DNA from: Fulvia fulva
Taxonomy: Eukaryota; Ascomycota; Dothideomycetes; Mycosphaerellales; Mycosphaerellaceae
Direction: 5' to 3'
NCBI RefSeq assembly: GCF_020509005.1
Contig: NC_063014.1
Coordinates: forward strand, 2,046,001-2,110,000
DNA length: 64,000 nt
Shown here: in pieces, positions 23,291 to 35,164 of the stretch
Layout: each line of letters opens with the position of its first letter
Position numbering within the stretch: the first letter of the stretch is position 1
The notes under the pieces: model-generated
What the model was told of the DNA's origin: nothing
Databases searched by the model: none
The model's input: the letters and a program-made list of their open reading frames with translations, nothing else
Made by a program: the position numbers and the translations under genes

Positions 23291-26200
23291 ACGAGAAAAC
23301 GAAAAAAAGTATAAATATAAACATAGGCCTCCTAAGACAGGCAAGGTTTTAAGTATATCGGTATACTCCCTACTAGCTATAAACATCTCTATAGATAAAT
23401 ACAATTCGGTAATAGCTTCTTATCTAGTTATACTATATATAGTAAATAGAAAGATCCCTACTCAAACCCTTTATAATAATAGTACTAACTCTACGTACTT
23501 TAATATTGACTTTACGTATAAGAACAACCTTAATATAATATAGCTACCTAATCCGTTAGGGCTGATATTAGTAGATAGCCAACCTACTAGTGACCTTATT
23601 ACTTATAGAACAACGGTATAAATTCAGATTAGTAACTACGTAGAGACTAGGTCTAGCTACTACGTATTCCTAGAATACAATATAGTCCTCGGCCGTCCCT
23701 AGTATAATAAGTATTAACCTACGTTCTACTATACGTTAGGAACTATAACCCTATTCTTACTATATTATCGACAGAACTATATACTCGGAACTAAACTAGT
23801 ATATATATAGTCTATTAACGATAAGGGTAGTATACTAATAGGCGTTCTTTAGACCGAGATACTAGTACTAGAGAGTTCGCGACCTCAAGCTCTATCTAAT
23901 TACGTTAAATCCTATATAGAGGATAAAGACTAACCTATAGTAGTATAGGCGACGTATACGACGAAGGTAGTAATACGACATACCGTCAATATCTATAATA
24001 AACCGGAACCGTCTTATTACGTCCGCTAGCTACTACCCGCCGATAGGGTTAAAACACTTAAGCGCCTAGCGCGTCGAACGAAGAAAGAACTAAAGGTCGA
24101 GACTAAGCCAGAGATCGACATTAAGCCTATAAATATCGAAGCACTTCGGCGTATAAGCCGGAGGAAGGGCTATAAAGTATATATAATATAGATGTTTAAT
24201 CTAAAAGAAGATCTTAATTAGTAAGTCGCGTAAGACCCGCTATCTACGTATATACTAAAGGCTTTCGGTATAAGAGCAAAACTAGTACTAGAAGGTAGCG
24301 CGGCGATATTAGTAGATACTAATACTTAAGAAGATATAGATAGATAGGAGAAGCCCTAGGATAACTATACCTAGCGGTAACTTAACGCCTCTACTACATT
24401 AGCTAACGACTATTAAGGTTTAATAAACGGTAAGGACAAAGACTAGGATCCTATCCCTTTGTTACTAGTAGAGTTTAGGGAAATGGCTAGGCTATTTAGC
24501 CGTAAGGAAGTAGATAAGATCCTACCGCGACGGCCTACCGTAGACTATAAGATTAAGCTAAAGAATAGTTAGACACCGCTATTTCGAAGACTATACTCCT
24601 TCTCTATACGCGAGAACGAGGTGATTAAGAAGTAGATCGACGACCAGCTTAAGAAAGGCTTTATTTAGAGAAGCGTATCACTAGTAGTAGTACCTATTTT
24701 AATAGTTAAAAAGCCGGGTAGAGGGCTACGAGTATACGTAGACTATAGAGCTCTAAACGCGCTTACGACGAAGAGTCGCTACCCGATTCTACTATTTTTA
24801 GAGACCTTAGATCATATTACTAGCTCGTAATAGTTCACTAGGCTAGATGTTATTGCTACGTTTAATCGTATCCGTATTATAGTAGGAGACGAGTAGAAAA
24901 CGACCTTTACTACTAGGTATAGGTAGTTTAAGTACGTAGTTATACCCTTTAGACTATATAATATACTAGGAACGTTTTAGTCATTTATAAACGATATACT
25001 AAGGGAGTTTCAAGATGACTTCGTGTTATATTACCTTAATAACGTACTTGTCTTTAGCAAGATAAGAGAAGAGTATATCTAATGTGTCCTAAAGGTTCTA
25101 TAAAAGCTATATACCGCCGAGCTCTAGTTAGATATCAATAAATACGAGTTCTTTAGACACGAGACTACTTATCTAGGTGTTATTATTATAAATAAGGGCA
25201 TTAAGATAGACTTAGCTAAGATTAATTACGTTAAGAATTAGCCTATACCTATAAATATTACCGATATCTTATCGTTTATAGGGTTTACTAACTTCTACCG
25301 TAGGTTTATTAAGGATTATAGTAAGATCTACTTGCCTATAACGAAGCTTACGAGGAACAATGTCCTATAGGACTAGTCTCTAGTATATTAGTAGGCGTTC
25401 GAGGTATTAAAGTAAGCATTTATCGATACGCCTACCTTAAAACACTTCTACCTAGGGCGAGAGACTATTCTAGAAACAGATGCCTTAGATTACGTAATAG
25501 TAGTAGTACTTTTATAACGTGACGAGCGAGGAGCGTTATATCCTATCGCTTATATATCTAAGAAGATAGATCCCTAGTAATATAACTACGACATCTACGA
25601 TAAGGAGCTCCTAGCTAATATATAAGCTTTCGAGTAATAGCGACCGGAACTAACTATTAACGAATACGGTACCGACGATTATAAGAATCTACTAGACCCG
25701 GAATCTAAGGACAAGCCGACGTTTATATACTCCGATTATAAGAACCTCGAATAGTTTATAAGTACGAAGTAATTAAACCGTAGACAAGCTCGCTAGGCCG
25801 AGTTTCTCTCGTAGTTCTTCTTTAAGATCGTCTATAGGCTAGGAGTTTTAGGTACTAAGCTAGACAGCTTAACCCGATGTTTATAGCACTTACCGAAGCC
25901 TAGAGACCTAGATAGGCCTACGAAACTAATAGTAGTATTAGGTATTACTAGGCCTAGATCGTATCCTAAACCTGTTATCTACTAGAGTGTTATCGGTATA
26001 TAATAATAACGTTATAACCCCGCTTACGACCGCTATTCGAGGACTCTATACGTAACTAGAGGCTAAGGAAGCCGTTTAATAGCTAGAACGAGATGATCTA
26101 TATACCTTACTAAGGAAGTACCGTATCGATAACTACTATATAGTCCTAGTCGGAAGTATAATATATATTAAGAATATATATAGTAGTTATAGCCTATTCG

Positions 26201-27830
26201 TTCCTCCGGAGTTAGAAGATAATCTAGATAAAGGTGAAATCCCGGTACGTACTCGTATCGTATAGGCTTTCTACGACTATATAGTAGCTAGTTACTTAGT
26301 AGACGAGAAGACGTATAAATTAGTAGCTCGTAACTATACCTAGCTAGGTATCGCACGGCTTATTAAGAGCTATATACGTGCCTACCGCGCTTACCGTACG
26401 AATAAGAACACTAATATCTAGTACCTAGGGCTATTAAGACCGCTACTAGTACTATTTAGCGCTTAGGAGGATATCTCTACTAACTTCGTAGTTAAACTAC
26501 CGAAGGGATTAAGCGTAGTCGACGGACAAACGTACGAGAACATTATAACCGTTATATACCGCTTAACTAAGGAGCGATATATTATTCCTATTACCTCGAT
26601 AATAGTAGAGTATTACGTACTAGTATCTCTTAAGTACGTGTTTAGTAGATATAGGCTCCCGAAGTCTATTATCTCGGATCGTAGTACGTAATAGGTTTCC
26701 GTATTCTAGCGTAGGATATACGCGCTACTTAGTATTAGTCGAAAGCTATCTTCGTCGTTCTACCTAGAAATAGATAGATAGTCGGAGAACACGAACAAAG
26801 TAATAGAGTAATACCTACGTATCTTTATAACTATACCTAGGACGACTAGTTAGATTAGACTCTATTAGCTAAGTTTATAGTAAACAATATAGTGTCCGTA
26901 ATAATAGGCGTCTTACTATTCTATACTAATACTAGGCGTGATCTAAGGTTCTCTAAGTTCGACTTAGACTTACCTTAACTACTAATGCTATATAAATAGC
27001 GACTAGACGCCGAGTCCGCGGACAAGTTTACGGCTAAGATATAAGAGATATACTAATACTTACGACAGTAGATAGCCTTAGTATAAGTAGTCTAAGCTAA
27101 GTACGTAAACTAGACTTATATACCTATACTACGGTAAGCTAAAGGCGACGAAGTATAGGTAAGTACTAAGAACTAGACGATAGAGAGACCTTCTCGTAAG
27201 ATAGACGTAAAGTAGTCTAGACCGTACGTAATTACGGAGGTACTACCGGCTAATACTTATAAGTTAAAGCTCCTACCTACTTTAAATATCGATAATCGCT
27301 TCTACTTATACCTTCCTATACTAGTTCATCCGCCGGTTATAGGATAGATATAACCCGTACTACTACCGATCCGAATTATCGACGACGAATAATACGAAGC
27401 CGATCCCGCCGAACCCGATTAATAGGAAGTTAAGCAAATTCTAGACTATAAGAAGAGATAGCCGCGAGGACTAATACCGGTAGGAGGTAAATAGCTATAT
27501 TAGGAATACTTAGTGAAATATATTAGATATAATAAGCTATCCTATAAAGCTACCAACTAGGTTATTAAGACCGCCGCCGCCTCCGTAGCCGACTTTTACT
27601 ATAACTACCCGAGAGCAACTAAGCTACCTAGTTTTTAACTACCTATAGACTAGATACCGGATAAGAATACTATAGGTATACGTATAGCGCGCTAACTAGT
27701 ATAAGTAGCGATAACTCTAATACCGGTAGAATAAGGTCTCCGTACTTATAAGAAAGAGAGCGATACGTAAAGGTAATAAAAGATATAAGAGGAGAGGAGA
27801 GTACTCCGGAGCGTACTCTAAGAGGGGGGG
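23291..27830 (+). pseudogene. Gypsy-Z pol (protease, RT, RNase H, integrase, chromodomain), broken
   Basis: Protease-like region about 23340-23780. RT about 24500-25350, with the active-site YLDD now YLNN (Asn codons 25038-25043); both Asp->Asn changes are TpG->TpA. RNase H about 25440-25800. Integrase about 26050-27000 (IPITSIIVEYYV, LPKSIISDRST). A C-terminal chromodomain is visible near 27420-27620 (EVKQILDYKKR, EYLVKYIRYNKLSYKATN, ASVADFYYNYPRATKLPS). In-frame stops are TAG or TAA. Confidence 0.82.
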
Positions 27831-27834
27831 GTAG

Positions 27835-28019
27835 TATTACCGTACCGGCGTATATTTACTTAAACCCGCGGATACGTACCTAGACCTCGCGCCCGCTAAC
27901 TAATCCGACTAGCGGCTTAGCGCCCGTATATAACTCTCGCGCCCTCCGCGCCTCCCTTAGATAGAACATCTATTTGACTTATACCTTACCCGACTACGTA
28001 CTTATACCTACTTATAATA
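27835..28019 (+). repeat. Gypsy-Z 3' LTR (185 bp)
   Basis: Follows the polypurine tract and is followed by the GCTCG duplication and the remaining 35 bp or so of the pogo terminal repeat. Confidence 0.9.
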
Positions 28020-28058
28020 GCTCGGTAGTATAGCCCGCTCGGTAGTAAAGTACGTTAC

Positions 28059-28220
28059 TTATCTTTTCTAGATAGATATATATAATATATAGTCTACTTT
28101 TAAAACACCCTATATAAGCCCGTATAATAACTTTCTATATAAATAACGTAATAGTTAGAAGCCCGGGTAGCGCTTAGTAATATTTACTATAATAAGGAAG
28201 TCCTAAAGTAGAGTTTATAT
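28059..28220. other. Unassigned TA-rich spacer
   Basis: Between the end of pogo copy B and the putative Gypsy-X LTR. No reading frame and no match to other parts of the window that I could see. Part of it may belong to the Gypsy-X LTR, whose left edge I could not fix. Confidence 0.4.
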
Positions 28221-28451
28221 TGTTATAATACTACTACTATAACTAGTATAGTTATTACGAGGCTATAGTAGGCAAGTATAGTAGTAATTTATTAACGAAG
28301 TCGATAGCTAACGAGGTAAGAGAGTCTAAGAGAGAGAGAGCTTGTTAAGGGAAGCGGAAGTCGAGCTCGGGCCGAGCTTAGTCATCGGGGTCACGTGATC
28401 ACGGGTCACGTGACCCATCTCAAATCCTTCACTTGCGGGGCAGCCGTGACA
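28221..28451 (-). repeat. Gypsy-X 3' LTR
   Basis: The right edge is clear: it ends GCCGTGACA, directly followed by a C-run that is a polypurine tract on the minus strand (TTTTGAGGGGGGGTGG). The left edge is proposed at TGTTATAA (28221) and is uncertain. It matches 59646-59843 from about 28262 onward. Confidence 0.7.
28392..28412. promoter_or_regulatory. Paired CACGTG boxes in the Gypsy-X LTR
   Basis: Two CACGTG palindromes (28392-28397, 28407-28412) start 15 bp apart. The other LTR has the same pair with the same spacing (59784-59789, 59799-59804). In element orientation they lie near the start of U3, where a promoter or enhancer is expected. CACGTG is the core site of bHLH factors such as Pho4 and Cbf1; binding here is inference. 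Confidence 0.5.
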
Positions 28452-31148
28452 CCACCCCCCCTCAAAACACCTTCGTCTCGAAGTGTGTCGTATCCTTGAG
28501 CCTTCCTCGTTGCGTATACGAAGGCTTCATCGTCCTCCATGTCTGCCGTATCATCCAGTAGCTCAGTCATACGTGTCGTTGAATCCGGTCCTCCGCGGTG
28601 GCCAACTTGGCCTGTACGAGTGTGTAAAGGTGCAGCCGAGCCAGTATTCTCACTTAGACAATTACTAGAAGCAGGCACTGGCGTAACCCCTCCATCATTC
28701 GGCTAGTCCATTGAGGTCGCGTAGCGTCTCGTTTGGAACCTAGTCCTATGGCGGATGAAAGTTCGCTAGCATAGACTTGTCTTGGTTGTTGTGCTTGAAA
28801 TCCGCGACTGCCTTCGGTGCATCTTTGCACATCATACTCGCGGGCTCCCAAGTAGGCTCACGATAGCCTTGCCACTTCACCAGTATAGTGATACCTCTGC
28901 CCTTAGGCTTCGAATCCAGAATGCGCTCTACTGTCTAAGCTTAGAAGGTGTTTCTAGTGTCGTCTGTGACCTCTATCGGCGGGGGTAGCGCATCGTCTTC
29001 GGGGTCGGCCATTCGGAGCAGGTTCGAGTGAAAAGAGTTATAGACACGGATGTTCTCGGGGAGTGCCAATTGATATGCGTTGTCCCTAAGAGCGTTCGTA
29101 ATAACCACCGGTCCAAACTATTTCAGGTCTAGCTTCTTCACGGGCCGTAACGACTTCTAGTTCTTAGTGTTGATATAAACGCGATCGCCTACTTAGTATC
29201 GCGGAGGGACTGTACGGTACATATTAGCGTTATTAGCCTATAGGGCCTAGTCCTAACGTAACTACTTATATAGGTACTAATCGAACTCTTTTATCTAACT
29301 CGCGAAGCGCTCGGCCTTTTTAGCGCTAATACGTTATTTAGTCGGTATAAGGCGCCTCGGTAGGTCATTACTATTAAAATTGCCGGTACGTAGATTACGT
29401 CCTCGTTCCGTAAAGAAAGGTAAGATACCGGTTACTTTAGTTACGTAATTATTCTTTACGAACTCGGCTAGCGGTAGCTAGTTAACCTAGTCGTACTATA
29501 TATAGATAATAACGGGGCGGAGATACTTCTCTATCTCCTTATTAGTGTTCTTAGATTGTCTATCCGTCTTAGGGTAAAAGGCTAGAGACAACTTATAGTC
29601 TATTCCTACTAGCTTATAGAAGCGTCGCTAGAATACTAATAGCTATTAACTACTCCTATCCGTAACGATAGAGAGTAGGGCACTATATAGGCGGTAGAAG
29701 TCCCGTACGGATATATAAGCGATATATTCTACTATTATCTCTTTAACTAGTATTATATAGTAACTCTTACCTATACGACCGGTAATAGTAAGAATATTCT
29801 CGTATACTACGTCATTATAGGAGCCTTTACTTAGGGGTAGCTAGACGACGAATTCTATTACGATCTTATCCTATAGCTCGAAAGGGATAGGAAGTAGCTT
29901 TAGTAGTCCTAGATATTACGTTTAAGAGGGTTTAGAAGATCGGTATTCGTAGTACTTAAAGATCTTATTACGGACGTACTACGAGAGATAGGGCTACGTA
30001 AAGTTACGGGTAATTAACTTAAAGGTCTTCGCGCGCCCTAGGTACCTAGCGGATAGTATACTATAATAAGCTTAGAACACCTTAAAGCGTAACTCTAGTA
30101 CGTTAGGAACAAACACGTTATAGCTACTATATCTATTCTTAATATAGATTAGGCCTCCTATTACTAGGGCGTTATTATCGTCTATTTAGTATTAGCGTAG
30201 TAATTTATAGGGCTCTCTAGTATCTAGCTAGCGTATTACTTACTACATTTCGGTATCCCCGTATACTACGTAAATCTCGGCTATAAGGTCGTTATCCTAT
30301 TACTCTAGACAAATCTCTATTAGCGAGATACTTAGGAAGCGGTCCTCTAGTAGTAGTGTTTATTCCTAGTAGATTCTTCGCGGGTCGTCGTCCGTAGCCG
30401 GAACGTCTTAAGGCCGGCGAGTAAGCGTATCGGGCTTAACGTTTATTTTACTAGAGATATATATAATCTTAAAGTAGAATTATAATAGGGACTCGGACTA
30501 GCGTACTTAACGCCTAGTAAGTACCTTTGTACTAGCGAGCTACTTAAGGTTCTTATAATCCGAGTATACGAGAATAGGTCTACTACTCTCGTCGTAAAAG
30601 TTCTCGAAGTTAGCGACGGTATCGTCGTACTCGTTATTAATGTCGCCTACTATTGATTCTAGCTTCTATTTCTCGAATATCTTAATAATAGCTAGTAGCT
30701 CTTTCTTATAGATATCGTGGTTATACTCCTAAGGTGATATCTTCTTAGATATAAACGCTACGGGGCGCTAGATATCATCCTCGCCGCGTTACGACATTAA
30801 AGCTACGGTAATATAATCGGAGTCGTTAGTCTCTAGTTTCGTCTCTCGTCCTACTAGGAAATAGGCGAGTACGACATCGTCCTCTATGAAGGCCTACTTT
30901 ATCCTATTAAAGGCCTATTAGTAGGTGTCGTCCTAGAGCTATAGAACATCTTTCTTAGTAAGCTAAGTAAGGGAGTACGCGATACCGGAATAGTTACGGA
31001 TAAAGCGGCGGTAGAAGTTATAGAAGCCGAGAAAAGATAGAATGTCCGTAGGGTTATGCGGAGTCTCCTATTCTTATATAGCCGTAATCTTCTCCTTATC
31101 TATTCTAATACCGTCCGTACCGATAATTAATCCTAGGTACTTTATTTC
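28452..31148 (-). pseudogene. Gypsy-X pol, C-terminal part (RT end, RNase H, integrase, chromodomain)
   Basis: Reading leftward: RT end with IKYLGLIIGTDGIRIDKEKI (about 31080-31145) and the [20 protein letters not shown] segment, RNase H (about 30900-30400), integrase (about 30250-29150). The chromodomain is at about 28934-28750: VERILDSKPKGRG, LVKWQGYREPTWEP, DAPKAVADFKHNNQDKS. Its aromatic-cage Trp codons are intact and 28380-29120 keeps many CpA and TpG, whereas from about 29150 to 31148 RIP is severe. The C-terminal frame runs through the polypurine tract into the LTR. Confidence 0.85.
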
Positions 31149-31153
31149 CTAGA

Positions 31154-31388
31154 TATTGAATAGGTACGGGTAGATAGTAGCGGAGTAGAGTAAGAGATCA
31201 ATCTTTAACTAACTAATAGTACAAGTATATAGCAATATATTAGGAACTAATATATTAATTGTGTTGGATGTCTATCTAAGCTAAAGGGGAGAGAAGGTAT
31301 CTCCCTATAAGCTGAGCTATTGTAGATGCCTTAGGCTACTAGATTACTTCCTAATTGTTGACTCCCTTTAAGATGCTACATCTTAATA
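31154..31388 (-). repeat. Copia 3' LTR (235 bp)
   Basis: Same length as 54662-54896 and nearly identical; differences are mostly C/T or G/A in CpA/TpG contexts. Confidence 0.93.
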
Positions 31389-34300
31389 CTCCTACTTATC
31401 TCGTATAGGAGGTTATAGTCTGCTCACTTCCTATTAATAGTACTTAGACCTTTTTATAATAGGTTAAGCTAGCTTATAAACCTCTAGAAGTATAGACTAG
31501 TCTTTGGTTTTATAAACCCGTCTATAACTATCTTAGAGGTTAGGGTGTACTTAATAGTAATAAGCCTCCTCTACTAAAGTTTCCTAATAGCGTTATAGGC
31601 AATGTTAATATACTTCGACTTGTTATGAACATATACATCTTTTACTAGGGTAAGGGCAGCTTGATTGTTACCTCCTAATTAGACTAGTCTCAAATTTGAT
31701 ACAGTCTCCTAGTTTCTAGTGATTCTTAGTTAATAGGAACAGTCTCCTACTAGCTCTAGACAATCTATTTCTCTTAGTAGTGAAGCTAGGAATTAGGACT
31801 ACTTCGTATATACATTTATAGCTATATATTCAGCCTCTATTATAGATGTTGCTACAGACTTTTGCTTCTTGCTCATCTAAGAAACTGGTGCCCTATAGAG
31901 GAAGAAGACATACCTAAGGATTGAGACTCTGTCTACTTTGTCTATAGTATAATCAGAATCACAGTATCTAATAAGGTGTCCTTTTCTAGACTTTAAGAAC
32001 TAAAGTCCTAGATTAGGGTATAATCTTAGGTACCTAGTGATCTTCTTTAAAGCCTTTATATAGTAGGTAGATAGGTCACTTATAAATGAGCTCATCCTTC
32101 CTAGGGCAAAAGCAATGTCTAGCCTTATAATTATTACTAGCTATATCTAAGTACTATTAATACTCTAGTACTCTGCCTTGTCACACCTCTTATCTATATA
32201 GCTTGAAGGTTTAAGGGCCTTATAGCTATCTATAGGTAAGTATGTAGGTGCTGCCTTCTTATAGTTCATTCCTATCTTAGCTAGGCTGTCCCTAACAAAG
32301 TGTCCTTAGTCAAGTTTCAGGATTCCTCTCTTCCTGTCCCTTATGACTCTTATGCTAAGGATCTTTTCAGGTTCACCTAGATCTTTGATCTTGAAGATCT
32401 TACTAAGTTCTCTATTGAACCAGAGAACATCTGTCAACTTTAGTGTAGTAATTAGAATGTCATCTATATATATAAGGATTATGATCCCCCTCTTCTTATA
32501 GATAAGTAGGTATAGATCCACTTCTGACTGTGTGAATCTAATCTCTCTAAGCTTTGACATATAAAGTTGATTCTAATCTCTAGCTACTTACTTAAGTCTA
32601 TATAAGCTTTTAAGGATTTTGAACACTATGTTTAGTAGAAGCTTAACTCCTAGTAGTAGTAATATAAAGATGTCTTTATAGAGGGTGCTTTCTATAAATG
32701 TATTGTTTACATCCACTTAGTAAAGATAAAGATCCTTCTTATACACAATAGCTATAAACACCCTAAGGGTGTCCTATCTTACTATAGGTACAAATGTCTC
32801 TATAAAGTCAACACCAAACTTCTATAAGAAGCCCCTTATAACTAGTCTAGCCTTGAACTTTTCAATAGCTCTACTAATGCTTCTCTTAATATCAAAGACC
32901 TATCTTAATGTAACTAGATTTGCTCCTTTTAGTAGAACAGAATTCTCCTAGGTGTTGTTACTCTATAGAGCATCTAGTTCCTTTTAGATTGCTTCCTTCT
33001 AAAGATGTCCCTATTTCTTATCATTTATAGCATCCTTATAGGACTTTAGAATTAGGACCTCTTACTTATATATAATAGCTTCTATAGTTACTACAAAGGC
33101 CATTTCCTTAACTTCTTCTAGGAATTCGCTATCCTATAGTATTGAGCTGTCCACTGATCATATAGCTATAAAGAAAGCTTAGTAAGAAGCAGCAAGGTTC
33201 TCTAAGAGGTCTATTGCTTCTCCTACTTTAGTAGTGAGTTCGGGCTTAGGGACTATAGATTTTAGGGCTTTCTGTTTTATGTCATAGCCCTCAACATTAT
33301 AGTCAGCCTTTCTCTTTCTAAGGGATGATTTAGGGACCGTCACTTATGACCTAGTAACGTCTATTTCCGAGGGATCTAGGGAGCTTCACTTAATTAGCTA
33401 ATCGATTTTCTAAAATTCCCCTACGTTCTCCGGAGGTTAGGGAAGTTATATAAACAGCTTTCTCGGCTAAGCGACTTTAGGGCTCTCAATTAGCTAATCT
33501 ATTTCGGGGGTACTTTAATAGACGGCCTAAATAGTAGGTAGATTGTCCTAAGGATACGTTCTTCCTCGGCCTTCCTAAGGGCTTCTTAGCTAGTACGCTA
33601 CTTAGTAGATTTAATATTAGAACATTAAGACCTATATTACCTCTAGACTGGTCCTGAAACAAGTCTATATATATGTGTTGTTTAATAGCTCTTATGTCTA
33701 GTTCCTAAAAGAGCTAGGCTTTAGCTATGTTTTTAACATACCTAATAAACACTACTTCTTTACCCCTATTTATCAGCTTGTCACTTCTTGCCTATTGAGG
33801 TTAGGACCTTGTGTCTATATAGATAATAGCTTTATATCCCTAAACTTTGAAATAGTTGATAGTCGGTTTGATACTATTAAAAGCCTTATCTAGTAAAACC
33901 TTAAACCTACCGTAATCTAGGCCATTTAGTAGTTTGTTCCTTATATAAGTTTGGGCCTCTAGTGCTTTAGGCCAAAATTCAACCGGCATTTTAGCCTCTT
34001 TAAGCATTGCCCTTATAGAGTCCTCTAAGGTTTGTATTGACCTCTTAACTAGTCTATTCTATAGAGAGTTATATACCTTAGTCGGCTCGAGCCTAATCCC
34101 TAAATCCTTCTCCTACTACTTGACTAATACAATAAGTTCTTTTGTATTATTAAGCCTTACTGCTTTTAGCTACGCTAATAATTCCCTCTCTACTTTGATC
34201 TTCTAGTTCTAGAGAGTAACTAGAGCATCTTCTCTTTTCCTAAGAGGAAAGGTCCACTTCTTCCTAGAGAAGTTGTTAACAATCTCAAGCTAGTATTTGA

Positions 34301-35054
34301 ATCCTAGTCTCAAGATTAGTAGTAGGCTACATATGTTAATAGATATAAGGGCAAGTCTTTTAGGTCTTCTCTCTATAACTTTGCCTTTGTACTTCTTTAT
34401 CTTTACTATTGAACATACTCTATACTAGTGAAAGCTATCCTTAGGGATAGGAATAGGTTCTTTTAAGTCTATTACCTTATAAAGATTCTAGAGCAAATTC
34501 TTCCTAAAGTGTACAAATCTTCTATACTAAAGCTACTACTACTTTAGGTCGGTCTCTAATTAAGCAGTCACAAAGGTATTCTCTATTAGTAGTGCATATA
34601 ATAAGTAATGTGCCCGTTCTTATAGGAGAGGAGAAATCTTATCAATAAATAGAACCCCCCTAAGGAGCTTTGTCTAGATAACAGTCTTACTAGAGGGGGA
34701 AATAAGAGAAAATAATAGAGGTTGAACACTAAACTACTTACTAAACTAGTTCTATAAAACCAGGTTTACTCTAAGCTTAGGTATAAGTAGGACATCTTCT
34801 AAAACAACTTTTCTACTAGCTCTCCTACTCATCTCTATATTCCTAATATAAGTGGCCAATAAAAACCCACCTCGTACTTTGATCTATTTCTCCCTTGTTA
34901 AGGGAGTTATAGATCTAAAGAGGCAGCTTTTGTCAGTTATATAGGATGAAGTATAGGAGTTAAGTAACTACTCTAACGAGGGGAACTTGCCTTAGACTTC
35001 TATAGTTGAGTAAGCCACTTTATTATACTTCTTATCAGACATTGTCTCTAGGGA
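31389..35054 (-). pseudogene. Copia pol (integrase, RT, RNase H), broken
   Basis: Minus strand. RT is clear at 32306-32560: FTQSEVDLYLLIYKK, then YIDDILI with both catalytic Asp codons intact, then FKIKDLGEPEKILSIRV. Further left (about 32150-31400) are the RNase H region and LTR junction; right of 33300 the integrase region extends to the Gypsy-Y insertion at 35055. Stop codons are common, so the polyprotein is not expressed as a whole. Confidence 0.82.
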
Positions 35055-35164
35055 TGTGACGTTCTTATCCGAACATACCGCCGGCTTGACGCTTAGCTTT
35101 ATATTTAGAGTTTTCTTAGGTAGCTTTCCTATATCTTAGATTTATACTCGCTAAGGTTCTTACA
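35055..35164 (+). repeat. Gypsy-Y 5' LTR (110 bp)
   Basis: Matches 53065-53174 base for base except for RIP-type and a few other differences. Very short for an LTR. Confidence 0.92.

Larger units (their letters stand above)
20884..28019 (+). mobile_element. Gypsy-Z: chromodomain Ty3/Gypsy retrotransposon, heavily RIP-mutated
   Basis: A 7136-bp element with 185-bp LTRs (TATTACCG...TAATA, RIP forms of TG...CA), inserted in the right terminal repeat of pogo copy B. The 5-bp target duplication GCTCG is at 20879-20883 and 28020-28024. A polypurine tract (AAGAGGGGGGGG, about 27820-27831) precedes the right LTR. CpA is nearly absent throughout and gag and pol are riddled with TAG/TAA. Confidence 0.93.
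19779..28058 (-). mobile_element. pogo/Fot1-type element, copy B, internally deleted and split by Gypsy-Z
   Basis: Terminal inverted repeats of about 72 bp (left about 19781-19852; right 20845-20883 plus 28020-28056) contain AACGTACTTTACTACCGAG and direct sub-repeats around GAGCGGGCTATACTACC. On the minus strand between about 20780 and 19850 is a RIP-mutated transposase: PRGDYEPNSKELIELEE, a Tc5-type DNA-binding region, RALIEDLDVIEK and DTYNFDEIGFI, then the same deletion junction as copy A and the basic tail. Without Gypsy-Z the element is about 1.15 kb, shorter than the usual ~1.8 kb, in line with the missing DDE core. Confidence 0.82.

Noticed and set aside
28406..28678. Minus-strand frame spanning the Gypsy-X LTR edge as a host gene
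   Set aside because: It is continuous with the C-terminal tail of Gypsy-X pol and crosses the polypurine tract into the LTR.
29010..29040. GGTTCGAGT near 29026 as a tRNA T-loop
   Set aside because: No matching acceptor, D-arm or anticodon stem nearby; it lies in Gypsy-X pol sequence.
32769..32951. Plus-strand frame in the Copia element
   Set aside because: Shadow of the minus-strand RT/integrase region; no family resemblance on the plus strand.
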